Source of the DNA: Celoporthe dispersa
Taxonomy: Eukaryota > Ascomycota > Sordariomycetes > Diaporthales > Cryphonectriaceae
Reading direction: 5' to 3'
Length of the DNA stretch: 64,000 nt
Assembly (NCBI GenBank): GCA_016584495.1
Contig: WAID01000005.1
Span: 186,001 to 250,000, forward strand
The stretch's first letter is position 1. The number at the start of each line of letters is the position of its first letter. The translations under genes were made by a program, and so were the position numbers. This document shows, one piece after another, positions 22,796 to 34,854 of the stretch. The notes under the pieces are model-generated. The model had not been told where the DNA came from, did not search any database, and saw nothing but the letters and a program-made list of their open reading frames with translations.

Positions 22796-23257
22796 GGCGC
22801 TGGGTCCCATGATCATTCGATTCTTTAGGTAATTGTGGCATATACGAGGCACTGAAGGTATTATGTTGCTGGCCTTGCCGCCTATATTATATAGATCGTA
22901 GAACGGTCTCTTCAGACTGGAGGTGTTAAAGCTTCCTGCAGATAAAGGAGGCTCGCAAGACGAAAGTAAACGCGCAAGGAGTTGCAGGAACGGGGATCTG
23001 AATACGCTCTTTTGTAGTGTTCTCGATCTTTAGTCCTTGGACAGTCGATCATCCTTTACCCTATTCACATTCATTGGTCGAATATTTTCTTCAGCGCGCA
23101 TCGGAGCCTCTCTTAGCCACGCTCTTGCAATAGAGGGCCAGATTTCAACAGTTCAACACGAGTCGTGATTATTCTCTCTCTTTTTTTGCTTTTTTATTTT
23201 GGAAAAATAGACAAACAGGCGGGCTCTCGTCCTCCAACCCTTTCCACCCTCTCTCTA
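22796..23257. other. intergenic, no gene seen
   Basis: The convergent region between the HET gene and the GH5 gene. It contains a T-rich tract near 23180; nothing else can be supported. Confidence 0.4.
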
Positions 23258-24705
23258 TTACTCTATCGTCGCGCTCACCATCGGTATGAAGCTCTCATTC
23301 ACATACGTCGGGTTGCGCCACTCGCTCCAGTCATGTGTCAGGAGCCCCCAGGTCTCGTCATAATCCTGCGTCCCGCTCCGGATGTAGTAGCTGCCGGCGA
23401 GCACCCAGATCATCCAGCCGGCGCTGTTGGTGGGCAGCCACTCAGCCAGGCACTGGGTGTAGGGCTCCTCCCAGGTGGTCTCGTCCATGAGGAAGCCCCA
23501 CTCGGTCAGCACGACGGGAAAGTGGTTGTAGGCCGAGTCGCTCGTGTCCATGGCCTCGAAGCCGTCGGTGAGGAGGGCGCTCTCGAGCGAGGAGCAGTCG
23601 GTGGCGCTGTTGTCGTAGTTGTGGATCTCGAGGACCATCTTGTCGGTCGGGAAGTCCGAGAAGGAGAAGGTGCCGGTGCCGGGCGTCAGAGCCGTCTTCT
23701 CCACGACGGGCGTGAGGTAGGTATCGTAGCTCAGGCCCGAGAGGAAGATGAGGGGGTCCGGGTTTGCGTCGTTGATGGCTGCTGCGCCCTCCTTGACGTA
23801 GGTATACCAGTACTCCCAGTTGTATGTCTCGTCGTCCAGGGTTGTGTTGTCGGTAGGCTCGCGGGGCTCGTTGCGGAGGGACATGGACGTAAGAGCGGTC
23901 CATGATTGGCCCTGAGCGGGGGGGAAAGGGGGAGCATTTGTCAGTCAGCCAGTCAATCAATACGTCAGGCGGGATGGAAAGCAAGAGATGGAAGTGCATA
24001 CGTGCTCAGCCATATATGCGATGCCGCGCGTCCAGTTCGCAATGGAGAAGTATGTGTCCCCCCACCAGGCGTTCCCGTCGGTCTCGCTGCAGCACCACTC
24101 GCCCTTCGAGATGTGGTTGTCAAGGTGGACATAGATCTCGTTGGCTGCACACTCCTCGGCGATAGCATCGAAGATCTATACAGGGACTCATCAGCAGATT
24201 GTCCCGTGCTGGTCACAGACGCCCTGCGTCCAGATACACTGTCTTGTCTCTTCCGCCACGTCCCGACGCGTCCACTCGATATGACTAAGGTGTTACTGAC
24301 CTCCAGGCGGGTAATATCCGCCGAAAATGAAGGGTTGGCCGCCAGCACCTCCTTGTACACGGCTGTGCCGTTCGTCTCGCCTAGGGCCTCGACAAAGGCC
24401 GTCGAGATCGGCACATCCACGCCGCCGTTCTCGTAGATCTGGTCGATGAGCTCGATGGCGTACGTCAGGCGGATGACGTTCATGCCGGCCTCCTTGAGCA
24501 TCGCAACGATGCTGGCGACGGACTGGTACTGTAGGCCCTCTGGGATCATGACGTCTGCTGCCCCGGGCCAGTTCGCGCCAGCATACTTTACAGTGTTGCC
24601 GGATGCGTCGAGGATGGAGGCGCCCGACGTGGTGAAGGGGCCATTGGGCCAGGACGCGGCCGAGGCCAGGCCGAGGAGGCTGGCTATGGAGGTGATGGTC
24701 CTCAT
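23258..24705 (-). CDS. secreted glycoside hydrolase family 5 (glucanase-type)
   Basis: The model is exon 1 24705-24301, intron 24300-24176 (GTCAGT...TAG), exon 2 24175-24002, intron 24001-23912 (GTATGC...CAG) and exon 3 23911-23258, giving 410 residues. The signal peptide is MRTITSIASLLGLASAA. The GH5 core is clear: AGANWPGAA, NVIRLTYAIE, HLDNHISKGEWCC, the acid/base Glu in SLRNEP and the nucleophile Glu in VLTEWGF. The enzyme should cleave beta-linked glucans or a related plant-wall polymer outside the cell. The subfamily and exact substrate cannot be fixed by eye. It has no carbohydrate-binding module. Confidence 0.9.
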
Positions 24706-26063
24706 GCTGTATGACCCGGCTCCTGAGAACCCAGAATTGACTGTTCTGAGAGAGGGTGAGGGGTGGGGGTAGAGCTGAGTTAGGCTCGAGCTTGCCTTGT
24801 AGGAGAATCCTCCTCGGCCTACGGAGGGGTCCTCGCCTCTTAAGGCCGCCGAGTACGTTGGTGTGGAAGTTATTTGCTGTTACATCCTGGCCGTGATTAG
24901 ACCGCCTACAATATAGAGCCAAGTAACCCTTCGGAGAGACGGCCATCGTCATCGGCAAGCAGCCCTGCGTGGGTCGATGCTACCACAGACATGAACGTGA
25001 ACCTGACTGGTCGAAGGCCTCGGGAGGGTATCGGATTGGGCCGAGCTGATCGACACATGTCGCCGGGACTCGACCCAGACTGACGAGATTCTTCCTGCAA
25101 TGAGCTGCACGCGCTTCGAGGGGAAAGACAGAGAGAGGGTCCCTGGATGTCACGGCCCGGAGTTGGTGCCGGCTCTGGTGGTGGTGGAGGGGAGGCGAAG
25201 GCTGGGAACCATCAAAAGAGGGCGAATATAGCCGCCGGCTCCAGCATCCCCGAGGTAACCATGGAGTCGTCAAGATATATGCTTTTTCAGGTTATATAGC
25301 TTGAGTTAGACCTTGACTCCAACACGAAGGGGGTGAGGACGCAAGAAAGCCGTTCCATTGCACCAAACGTTTTGGGTCAAGTGGCCTCGTAATCGTCGTC
25401 GTCGTCGTCGTCAAGAATCTCCTACTTACTATGGCAGATCCAATGTGTGGCACTTGCCTTAGGTCAGGGATTCCCCGCAGTCTCCACCGTGTAAAGGCTA
25501 ACCACTTGAGTACTTGGTGACAAACAGGGATTCCGCATGTGGCTGTCCTCGTGATGCAGATGGTGGATATCCTCGGCATTGATTTCCCCTCCCACTCTTA
25601 TCCTTGTTTTTTTTTTAAAAAAATAAAAAATAAAAAAAGATGCGTGTAGATACGAAGCACTGGCATGCTGTGGTGCCAAGTGATGATTTGCACGGACAAT
25701 GTGAAGGAAAATGAACGAGTTGCTAATTTGCTAGTTTATTTGTTGTTTGTTTTTGAGAAGGGGGGGAGGTTAAAATAAAAATAAAAATAAACAAAAGTGG
25801 GACGGGCCTACACGGCTATACCTTTCGTCAAACTTGGATGGCAGGAACAGGCGATGCTCGCTGCATCGTCCTTCGCCCGTCGTTTAAAAACCGGGAGCAG
25901 GAAAGAGCAACCAGCCAGCTTGCACTAGAGTATTTTTTAATCAACAACATCATCGTCGTCATCATTAACAATTGTTTCAGTCTTTTGCCGGAGGTAGAAA
26001 TCCTACCCGCGAGTCCTGCCAGGATCTGCTCGGCGGGCTGAGCCCATACACTCCCCACGCCCC
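24706..26063. other. intergenic, microsatellites only
   Basis: This holds a GTC trinucleotide run at about 25393-25411, an A/T-rich block near 25600-25640, and an AT-rich stretch 25700-25800. No credible gene is seen. It includes the promoter of the GH5 gene and the 3' flank of the P450. Confidence 0.45.
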
Positions 26064-27883
26064 TCAGTTCTCCTCTCCCCTCCTCCTGAAATCGACCATC
26101 ACGCCCTCCTTCCAGCTCGTGAAGGTGTCCACAAGCTGCATCTCATCCCTCCTGTCGCGTCCCCACTCGGCACCGCTCTTCCCACCCTCAGCCGGGTCAG
26201 ATATGCCCTCTGCCTGTCTCACATCATACAGCCACAGCGTGCGCGCCAGCGTCGTTGTCATCTCGACATACGCGAGCCCCTTGCCGATGCACCCCCTGGG
26301 CCCGATGCTGAACGGACAGAAAGCCCCCTGCGCAGCCGCCACGTCCACCTCGCCTACTATCCTATCTACTGGTGAAAAAGAAGATGATGATGACGGCGGC
26401 GGCGGCAGCTTGGACCCGACGATCCATCTCTCCGGGACATACCTGAACGGCTCGGGGAAATACTCTGGATTGTGGTGGATCGCGTAGTGGGGGACGCCCA
26501 CGACCGTCCCCTCGGGCACATGCACGCCATCGATGGTCATGCCGCCGGTGAGGACCTCGCGCGGGACGATGCCGCCTACAGAGGGCGACATGCGCATGGC
26601 CTCGTCGATGCAGGCGCGCAGGTACGTGCAGCCGCTGAGTGCCGCCCCCTGCCTGATGTCCTCGACGTCGGCGAACTTCTGCCTGACCTCCTCCGCCACC
26701 TTGCGCAGCGTGTCCGGGCTGCGCACGAGGTAGAACAGCGTCGCCGCCAGCGCCGTCGATGTAGTGTCGCTGCCCGCGATGATGAGCAGGTTCGACTCGC
26801 CCCACAGCTCCGGCGTCGAGAACCCGAGCCCCGTCTCCGGGTCACGCGCCTTAAGCAGGTGATAGAAGAAGTCACGACGATCCGTCTCGTCACCCAGCTT
26901 CGTGCGCTCCGTCAGCTGTGCCCGGCTGTAGGCCATGTACCGCGCACGCCCGGCTGCGATGTTGGGAAACAGGAGCCGGTCCAGAGAGAGGGTGTTGAGG
27001 ATAGGCATCGTTCCGCACTGGACATGAGCACACATGATTAGTCCTACTAGGATCCGACGACGACGACGATGATGATAATGATCACGACGACACAGGGGGA
27101 AACACAAAAGAAGGGACATTGCCCAACTCACAATCAGGTGTCTATGCGCCGCGGTGCTGACCAGATCGATGGCGAAGCGGTTGTCCTCCTTCTCCAGCAT
27201 GTGGAACGCCTTGCCAAAGCACAGGTCGCCGAGGATGTCCATGCTCAGCCAACTGAACCAGTCGCTCATGCACTTGGGACTCGTCCAGCCCTTAGTGTCC
27301 CCCACGCGCGCCCCTGCGCCGATACCCTCACAAAAGGTCCTGATATTTGCCAGTATGTACCTCTCCATCTCCTTGATCGCGCCGTCGCTGAAAGCATGCG
27401 CCATGACCCGCCTCTTGCGCGCGTGCAGCTGCCTTTCGCGGCAGTTGTGCGTGTTTGGCGCCGGGTGGACAAAGGCGTCGTAGAACTGTGCCTTGCGCAC
27501 GTTGGACTTGAAGCCGTAGATCTCCCTGAGCGACGACGAGGTGTTGAAGGAGAGGCTGTTGGGCCCGAAACGGACCACGGGGCCATACCGCTGGTGCAGG
27601 CGCCAGAGCTCGAGGTGCCGGTCGCCCCTATACGAGTGCCAGAGCTGGTACAGGTCGGTGACCCTCGCGAGGGGAGGGCCCGGATGGGAAGATAGGGGGT
27701 GCAGGAAGAGCCGGTACAGAACCACGGCGGTGGACTATAGAAGAAAGGGAGGAAAAAAGTCATCAGTCTTGAACCTCCCCCTTTCCCATGATCCCGAGTC
27801 AGACTTACATAGAGCACGCCGGCACTGACGAACAGGCCCAGCCATGAGAGAACGGAAAACCGTAAAAGGTTGATATCAGCCAT
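26064..27883 (-). CDS. microsomal cytochrome P450
   Basis: The model is exon 1 27883-27809, intron 27808-27735 (GTAAGT...TAG), exon 2 27734-27132, intron 27131-27018 (GTGAGT...CAG, in frame) and exon 3 27017-26064, giving 543 residues. An N-terminal membrane anchor (SWLGLFVSAGVLY) is followed by a Pro-rich hinge with HPGPPLARVT. The I-helix is AGSDTTST, the K-helix ExxR is EAMR, and the haem-binding loop is FSIGPRGCIGKGLAY with the axial Cys. This is a complete monooxygenase of the ER with unknown substrate. It resembles the CYP families used in fungal secondary metabolism or xenobiotic oxidation, but no core synthase is adjacent. Confidence 0.92.
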
Positions 27884-28289
27884 GGTGAATCGTCTGCCCA
27901 GTTACTCAGATTTGCAACAATAGTTTCTAAGAGTCCCTCCTAGAGGTGATGGCTGTTGACAACAAGATACCAAGTGACTGAAGCCCGAGCCAGACAAAGC
28001 CCGAGAGGGAGGAGACGACATCATCACATCAGTCGCAGCCCCGGGGTGTCGTCCCCTTATGCTGTGCTGGACCATCGACTCTTGACTAACCAAAGCGGCT
28101 CGGTTGGACGCGGGACAAGAGCACAAGCACACGCCAACCATCAATCCATCTCACTGCACTTCTTATTCCGCTGCAGACAATGTGATTACCGATCACCGCC
28201 AGGATTCTGGACCCGCCAGCTGCGCTCGGTCTTCCTAGAGCACTGAGCCCCATGGGGTCCCCCGTAGTGCCCCCTCGCCGAAGCCGATA
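27884..28289. other. intergenic, P450 upstream region
   Basis: No gene is seen. It ends at the edge of the transposon island. Confidence 0.4.
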
Positions 28290-28760
28290 CTTACCCACAG
28301 GGTGAGTGGCATTCCTCTTTAGGTAAGGGGTGAGCGAAACTAAGCGGCCCAGTATTCACTTCCATGTGCGAGATAAGGTTACCAGGCGGAGGCTGCCAGT
28401 GCGCATTCCGCTGATATTGCTGCTGCTGACCCGCCACTGATGTCGTCGCCACCATGAGTACACCCATCGCGACGGCTGCTGCCTGCAGTGTTACAAAGAA
28501 GCTTGGTTGTTCTGTTGCGCGCCGTTGCAACCGCTCTATTTGCGCCGCCATGAATGCCAGCTATTGCCCTTACCGCCCAATTAAGTGCCAACAACGCTGA
28601 CGATGCTGACAATAATTACTTGTTCAACATCGCTCTCAGCCCCCTACCACGCCTTTTCGTCACCCGCCCGCTCTGTGTTTGCTGTGCTGCTCGTGCAGGA
28701 GCCTCGGCGACGACTTCATCATGGGAACGCTCGCGGCTCAGCCTGTCGATCGCGAAGTCG
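28290..28760 (-). mobile_element. MULE fragment (3' tail only)
   Basis: This resembles, at DNA level, the C-terminal coding region of the MULE at 39.35-39.8 kb. For example, CACCCGCCCGC near 28658 matches 39680, CATCATGGGAACG near 28717 matches the CATCGTGGGAGGG at 39752, and the CCGCTGATATTGCTG block near 28407 corresponds to 39435. Minus-strand peptides such as GGRV/SGRVTKRRGRG and HWQPPPG mirror GGRVVKRCGKA and AWQPPPG. Frames are broken. The similarity ends near 28755, where Copia coding sequence begins, so one element appears to have inserted into or been joined to the other. Confidence 0.55.
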
Positions 28761-29397
28761 GCTTGTACTGCTTCAGGGCCGTGCTGCGGCCGGGGCCAGC
28801 CAGGGATGCTGCTCTAGTCGGGCTGTTGCCGGTGAGCGAGCCGTGTTGAGGGATTGCGGCTACCTTGATGATGGCAACGTTGTTCTGCCAGTAGAAGCCG
28901 CAGAGTTCTTTCTTGGTGTGGCGGTCGACGAACTGGCTCTTCGAGCCCTCGAAATCGACCTGGTGCCCTCTCAGTTTTCCCACGCTCAACAGGTTGCATG
29001 GGGTAGCCGGCGAGTAGCGAACACCCCCAAAGGTGAGGGTTTCAGTAGTTCCATCCGAGCGAACAGCGTCAAACTGAACAGTGCCGCCCATGATTGTGCT
29101 GAAGGGCCGTGCGGCTGAATCCAGGACCTCCTTCTGGGGTAGCTGTGCCAGATCAACGAACCACTTGGTGTCGTTGAAGATGATCTCCGAAGCACTAGAG
29201 TCTGCGATAATGCTGTCTCTGAAAAGAGAGCCGGTCTCGACGAGGGCAGAGATGGTCATCGAGGCCGTTCTAACGTTTCCTGCCGTGGAGATACCAAAGA
29301 CAGTCGGTCCAGCTGATGCAGCAGCGCTGGCATTCTGAGTCCTCTGAGGCTCCTTTTTTTTTTTTCCTTGCAGGTCCTCTGCTGGGGATGATGGCAC
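28738..29397 (-). pseudogene. Copia element: protease/pre-integrase fragment
   Basis: This is the second frame of a Ty1/Copia element, with a protease-like segment (ADSSASEIIFNDTKWF, the DSGA-type site altered to DSSA) and a pre-integrase region (RYSPATPCNLLSVGKLRG). It overlaps gag in another frame across a T12 run (29354-29365; A12 on the coding strand). Integrase, reverse transcriptase and RNase H are missing; the element stops where MULE sequence starts. Confidence 0.7.
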
Positions 29398-30359
29398 CGA
29401 TCACAGAATGGGCAGTGCCTCCAGTTGTTTAGCAGCAACTTCTTGCACTGGCAGCACCATTGAACCTTCTCAATGATCGACTTTGGTAGTTTGACGCCGT
29501 TAAACACCCCCTTTGCCGGCAGGGAATCCTCCCTAGGCCACCACCGTCCCTGTTGTCCCATTGCCGAGGACGATGGGGTCTGTGAAGACTTCTTCAGAGC
29601 AGAGAAGGCTTTGATTGCTGTGCTCGTCGTAATCTCCGTACTGATCTCCGTCATCAGCATATCCCACGTCAGTGCACGGAGCTTGTGGTCTCGTTCAGCG
29701 AACATCCAGACCTTCTCAAGGACATCCTTGATCTTGTGTAGTACGACGGCGATGGAGAAATTCTCGTTGGGAGCGTAGTCCAGCTCCCTCAGGCGGCGCC
29801 GCATGTACTGGAGGTCGTTCCGAAAGTCCGTTAGAGAGGCGTAGTCAGAAACCTTGCAAGTGGCGAAGCGAACAGCTATCTGGAGGACATTTCCCTCAGA
29901 GTGCCTGGGTATAATGTCCATGACCTTTTCGTAGATAACGCGTGGATCTCGCTCCCTCGCGTTCAGGCCTGCGTTGGTCAAGGTGCTCCTGACCTTCTGC
30001 AGTGTGCTTTGCGGCATCGTAACGACATGAGCACGCTGGCGCGTCCAGGCTGAGTGCTCTTTGGGGTTTGTGTATTTGTCAGGTTCAGGAACTGTCTCTT
30101 GAATGTAATGAAGGTACTCGTGTGAAAGAAGGGTTGATTTGACGAGAATACTCCAGTGCTCGAGGTTTTCCTCACCCAGGAGGGGTGGGATGCTGTGGTG
30201 AATTGCCATCACCTTGGGGCTCTCCATCTCGTATGCCATTGTATCAAGAGATGGACGTGGCTGTGATGGAGTTACAGTTTGTTGAGGGGTCTGACTCTCG
30301 TCTTCAGAATCTTCCAGTAAACTGTGGAAGTCGATGTCTTCATCAGCGAAAGCCATCAA
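29256..30359 (-). pseudogene. Copia element: Gag
   Basis: Gag-like protein of about 340 residues. The start is the ATG at or just inside 30359 (MAFADEDIDFHSLLED). It shows the UBN2/retrotran_gag pattern (LGEENLEHWSILVKSTLLSHEY, later DFRNDLQYMRRRL) and a Cys/His knuckle near the end (CCQCKKLLLNNWRHCPFC). The frame continues past the A12 run into junk. With the protease frame it forms a truncated retrotransposon of about 1.6 kb of coding sequence; no matching second LTR was found. Confidence 0.65.
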
Positions 30360-31413
30360 CGTAACAAAAGGGCGTCGCAGAAAGGCTTGGCTGTTCTAGC
30401 GACAGGAAGAGGGGGTCGAGAGAAGGCTGCTCGAGCTTCCTCTCGATAATTTATCGTGTTGACAAGCAGAAAAGGTGGCCACAGGCTTCTTTTTGCCGCT
30501 GTGAATGTTGTTTTTTGGTGGATTTGGCCGCGTTGAGCGCAATTCGAGGTCGTAATCCAGGTGCTCGTGGATCAGGGGTTGAAGTAACGATTCAATCAAC
30601 CGTCAACTCGAAAAAACGAACAGAATGGCTCAGAACCTATGGGAAATGGGTCTGAATCGATAGAACGCTAAAGAAAGAAGAAGGAAAAGAAAGGGGGGCT
30701 GAACGGCCTGAAAAGCTGAAGCTATATAGGTGCTGGCTGGCTAGGGGCCGTGACTCACTGGCCCTCACACATATACGTACTCTTCTTTGCACAGACTATC
30801 TACTTGATGACTTGGTACAGCTGCGAGAGATCAGAAAGACAATTCGGCATGAACTCTTTCAGCTTGGCGTGAGTGCCATCCACACGAGATGAGGTAGCTG
30901 CTAGATCATTATGTCAACTGTGAAAGACTCAGGAGACCAAAATACCAGTGGTGACTCTGTTACAATGTAGTACCCCTTTCCTCTTGAACGCACAAGACAA
31001 CCACCACTTGTACTCTAAGCGTTCAGATGTGACATGTTCCACCATCCCAACATATTTTGTTGCAGATCCTTTGATACCTACTTTGGCCATTGGCCATCAT
31101 TGAATAAATTGAAGCATGCAGTGCACAAGCCATTGACTCAAAAGGGGTTTCCAAAAGCCAACTGCAGACTCAACCTCAAATCACAATGTACGCATATTCT
31201 GCCTAGCCCACACATGTAAAGGTGAAATGGTTCTCCAAAAGATTATCATGTGCTACAGAATAAAAAGGGAGTTCATTATAATCTTATCAGGTCTTTCTCA
31301 CATATTGTGAAATAAAGTCATTATGCATAACGCATCTCGACATGTATAACTAGGAAACAATTAAAGGCCTTGCCATACTCTCCCCCCTTCATTACCACCT
31401 AATACTTCTCCAG
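30360..31413. other. Copia leader/LTR-like sequence and AT-rich intergenic
   Basis: On the minus strand a TATA-like CTATATAG at about 30722 and the palindrome CGATAAATTATCG at about 30446 precede gag, so part of this may be the LTR and leader. No duplicate copy lies in the window to define the LTR ends. From 30.8 kb on it is AT-rich with no gene. Confidence 0.35.
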
Positions 31414-34400
31414 CTACCTCTGCCCGCCAAAATACCTTGGCTCATTAAAAACATGGTACCGATGGCCTCTCACACCCTCACCCCTAAACAGGGCTGGGAA
31501 TCTTGCGCCTTTAGGTACTTCCGCCTCACTCACCCTCTTATCCCGCACGTCCTCGTCCTGCTGTTGAGCCCTCGCCATGTCCTCCTCCGAGCGCGGCACC
31601 ACAAATTTGCCGACCTGAAGCTCAGTATCGGTAATGGTACTCCGGCTCACACGCGCGTAGCCAACGCGATTGAGGCCCTTGTATAGGATATATTCGCACC
31701 ATCTGTCCCAGTCTGTCGGGTCGATGTCGTGCATGCCTGAGATGTCCGAGACGTATGTCTTGTAATTACCCTCACCAGGCTTCGTCACAAGGTACGACAG
31801 CAAGATCGCAGGTCGATTCGTCACGGTCCCCATCAGGTTGGACAGATATTCTGTCTGTAACCTCCTATCTTCGGGGTCTTCTTCCTGGCCGGAGTGGAAC
31901 ACGAACACGTCGACCAGCTGACCATACGCCTCGATGGTTGCATGGATAGCGGGCGCCAGTTCACCCACAGGACTGGGCAGGAGGTGGTGTGTCGAATTGA
32001 CGATCGGGAACTTGGAGAGGAGCGCAGAACCCCAAGTATGCTTGTTCGGACCAGGGCCATAGTCGACGTACATACCGAGGTCTTCGGCAAGATATTGGGT
32101 GGTGTCGCGATTGCCCATGATAATACGCTGGTTGTCACTCTCAAGTAGACCGACGACGTCAAGCTCCAACTCCTTGATTAGGTCGCGCATTCGAATCTCG
32201 GAGGACCACATGTCGTTGTCCAGTGAGAAGTGGATCGTCCAGATTCCTGCCGTGATGAGGTTCTCGTCGGGGTGGTAGGGCTTGTAGTCGTTGGTAGGGA
32301 AGCGCAGGAATGCTGCGCCGAGGAAGAGCAGGTTGAGCACACCAAGAGAGGCAAGGTGGTAAGTCCTGTGCGGCTTAGGAGCCGAGGTCGTCGCGGGCCT
32401 CTTTCCTGCGCGCCGACTGTTCTTGATATTGTTGATGTCGAGGACTCCGGCGCCGATGAGCAGCCACGTGGTCATCATCACCCAGTCGGTGTGTTCACGG
32501 ACGAGTGGACCGCCGGGGACGAAAAGCGTAAGCAACGACCCATACGTGGAAGAGCAGCATGATATTATAGATGAAGAAGCCCGTCCCAAACGTCGAGGCG
32601 GGACTTTTCTTAGCGGCATTGCTGATAATAGGAAACGATACCGCCATGAGAAAGGCAGCTGCTGTGAGCGCCCCGAAGTAGCCGAACCAGTGGTGGAAGT
32701 AGGTCAGAACCGCAGCGCCCACGCAGCCGATACCATAGAAGCCGTAAGAGCTGACAAGCTGGGGCCGGAAGAGCCCAAGGAGGATTCCTCCTGTCATGGC
32801 AAAGATAGTGTACCAGGCTGATGTGTTCGCGGTCGGGCCACGGATCGGATAGCCGTCCCAAACCCAGAGAATCATGGTGCTGGTGTCAGAGAGTAGGGAG
32901 TGCAGACCAAACATCAGACCACCAATGCTACAGGCGGCTAACAACACGGAGCCATCCTTCAACGAGTCGGCGCTGCCCGTGTTAAGAGCTCCACGGCGCG
33001 TGAACCTCAAGGCGGCGGGAATGGCCAGTGCGAGACCGGTGAAGTTCCAACCTCCGTTCGCAGCATGCATGACGGGCCAGATAGGGTTATTGGTCCACCA
33101 CATGAACTTGACGATGGCGGACATGAGCAGACCCACGAGAAATGCGAGGATCTTGGACTCGAGACGCCCTTCGTGGACAGATTCAGAGTAGAAGGTGGCC
33201 GACCAGCCCAAACACTGCATGGTGACAGCAAAAGTGACGGTTCCAAGACGGGCGACAGGGTCGGTGACGAGGAAGGCGAGCAGGCCGGAAAGAGACAGCA
33301 GGTGTACTGTCCGTAGGTTCCGTACGATCAGTGTCCTCAACGGCGGGATGCCCAGGAAGAAGGGTGAGATGGTGCCCATGATGGCAGCCTCGAAGCCTGA
33401 TATACCCATATACCATAGTGGGAAGACTATGACGGTACCAGGTCAGCGGCTCTGATCTACGCATCGCATGCGGAAGGTGAGTTGGTAGTGGAACTTACAC
33501 CAGACCAGAACACCCAGGCTGGTGAGGATAGACCAGAAGACGAACTGTGGGCTGTCAGTGGGGAACCCGGGTGGATCTGGGGGGACTGGAATGCGCCCGA
33601 CTCACGCCGTGGTAGATGTCAGCCACAATATCGATGGCCTGGTTTGTGCCAAACGGTCGCCCGAAGACGCCTGCTGTTGCTTTCTCCTTCCTGCCAAGCA
33701 GTCAGCCTATGTGATGACCGCCTGGGAGGTGTCTGGTTGCTTGGCTTACTCTTTCTCAAGCTCAGCGGAAGAGACTGAAGAGAAATTGGCACTAGATGAC
33801 AGGACACTCTTAGAACCAAGATCACCAGGTAGTTTTGCTTTCTGCTTTTATTGTTGCTTGTCTTGTCCGTACACATGTGCCCGAATTGACAAGGTTCATT
33901 ATTGTTTTTCCCCCGTTTCTCTTTTTTTTTCTTCTTTCCTCCGCGGGAGGTCTACTTCGGAAGCCATTTGACGTACCCCTTGCTGATGCCCTTTACATCC
34001 CTTATGACCACCTCGAATGAGTCAAAATCAAGGGCGGTGACGGCGTCAAAAGCGACATCGAGAAGGACGAGGGACCACTCAAAGAAGGCGTACGTGGTGT
34101 AAGCTAGGGAGGAGTTCTCATCAGCACCTATTAGCCTGTCGAGGCAGAGTGGTCCTCTCCATTGCTCCCTAGGGCAACTCACCTCCGGGGACCCGGTGGA
34201 CCTTGTGCTGTATGAAGAAGTAGATCAGAGGGATGATACTGCCGTAAAAGGCGCCAGATACATATTTCCTGTACTTGATTGCCTGCGGGTTGGGCGGGCT
34301 CAGGGCAATGCAGCCAAAGGTCCAGGGGATGGTGGCGAGCAGGTAGGAGATCATGAAGACGTCATGCCAGTCGTGGTCATCGGTCGAGGTGACATATGTC

Positions 34401-34854
34401 CAGCCTCCGCACGTGAAGGTCCGAAACAGGCCCCAGAATGCGACGAAGCCGGGCAGCTTGGTGCCCGGCTTACGCGACAGGAGATACCAGAACGCGACGA
34501 GGGCGAACCTGGGGCCTGACGTTATGGCGATGAAGAATTGAAAGAAGGACCGCTCCGGGTATCGGTCGCCGATGGTCGCAGAGACGGAGGGGAACCATTC
34601 TTGTGGGTAGCCGAACCATTCGTTCTGGACGATCTTGTGGTAGTGAAGGGAAACGCCGACGAGGAGGGCGCTGACGAAGGCGGCTAGAGATGGAGGCAGG
34701 CTGCCAGTCAGAAATCGAGGCGCGCGCGACCGAGAACCCGGGGAGGCTGGTGAGACATACTGTACGCGACGATGGTGTGTAACCAGCTGACCCAGACGCC
34801 GTTGAAGCTCAGCAACACGCCGCCGTCCTTGTCCTTGTACTTTGAGGCGGCCAT
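31414..34854 (-). CDS. CWH43: CWH43 family protein (GPI-anchor lipid remodelling), one frameshift
   Basis: CWH43 replaces the lipid of GPI anchors with ceramide in the ER. The model is exons 34854-34761, 34683-34183, 34103-33977, 33690-33606, 33544-33499 and 33426-31414, all with GT-AG introns of consistent phase. The N-terminal part has many membrane helices and family blocks (WVSWLHTIVAY, NEWFGYPQEWFPSVSATIGD, WWTNNPIWPVMHAANGGWN). The C-terminal part is an exonuclease/endonuclease/phosphatase-fold domain (GIWTIHFSLDNDMW, LDVVGLLESD, NKHTWGSALLSKFPI). At A4 32522-32525 (T4 in the gene) the frame slips. One T fewer restores VVAYAFVPGGPLVREHTDW, so the two halves are one gene. The final residues (HVFNEPRYFGG) match the family end. 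Confidence 0.9.

Noticed and set aside
10732..27883. Possible secondary-metabolite gene cluster (PSD-like decarboxylase, methyltransferase, Zn2Cys6 factor, P450)
   Set aside because: No polyketide synthase, NRPS, terpene cyclase or other core enzyme lies among them, and they are interleaved with unrelated genes (DUF3176, HET, GH5).
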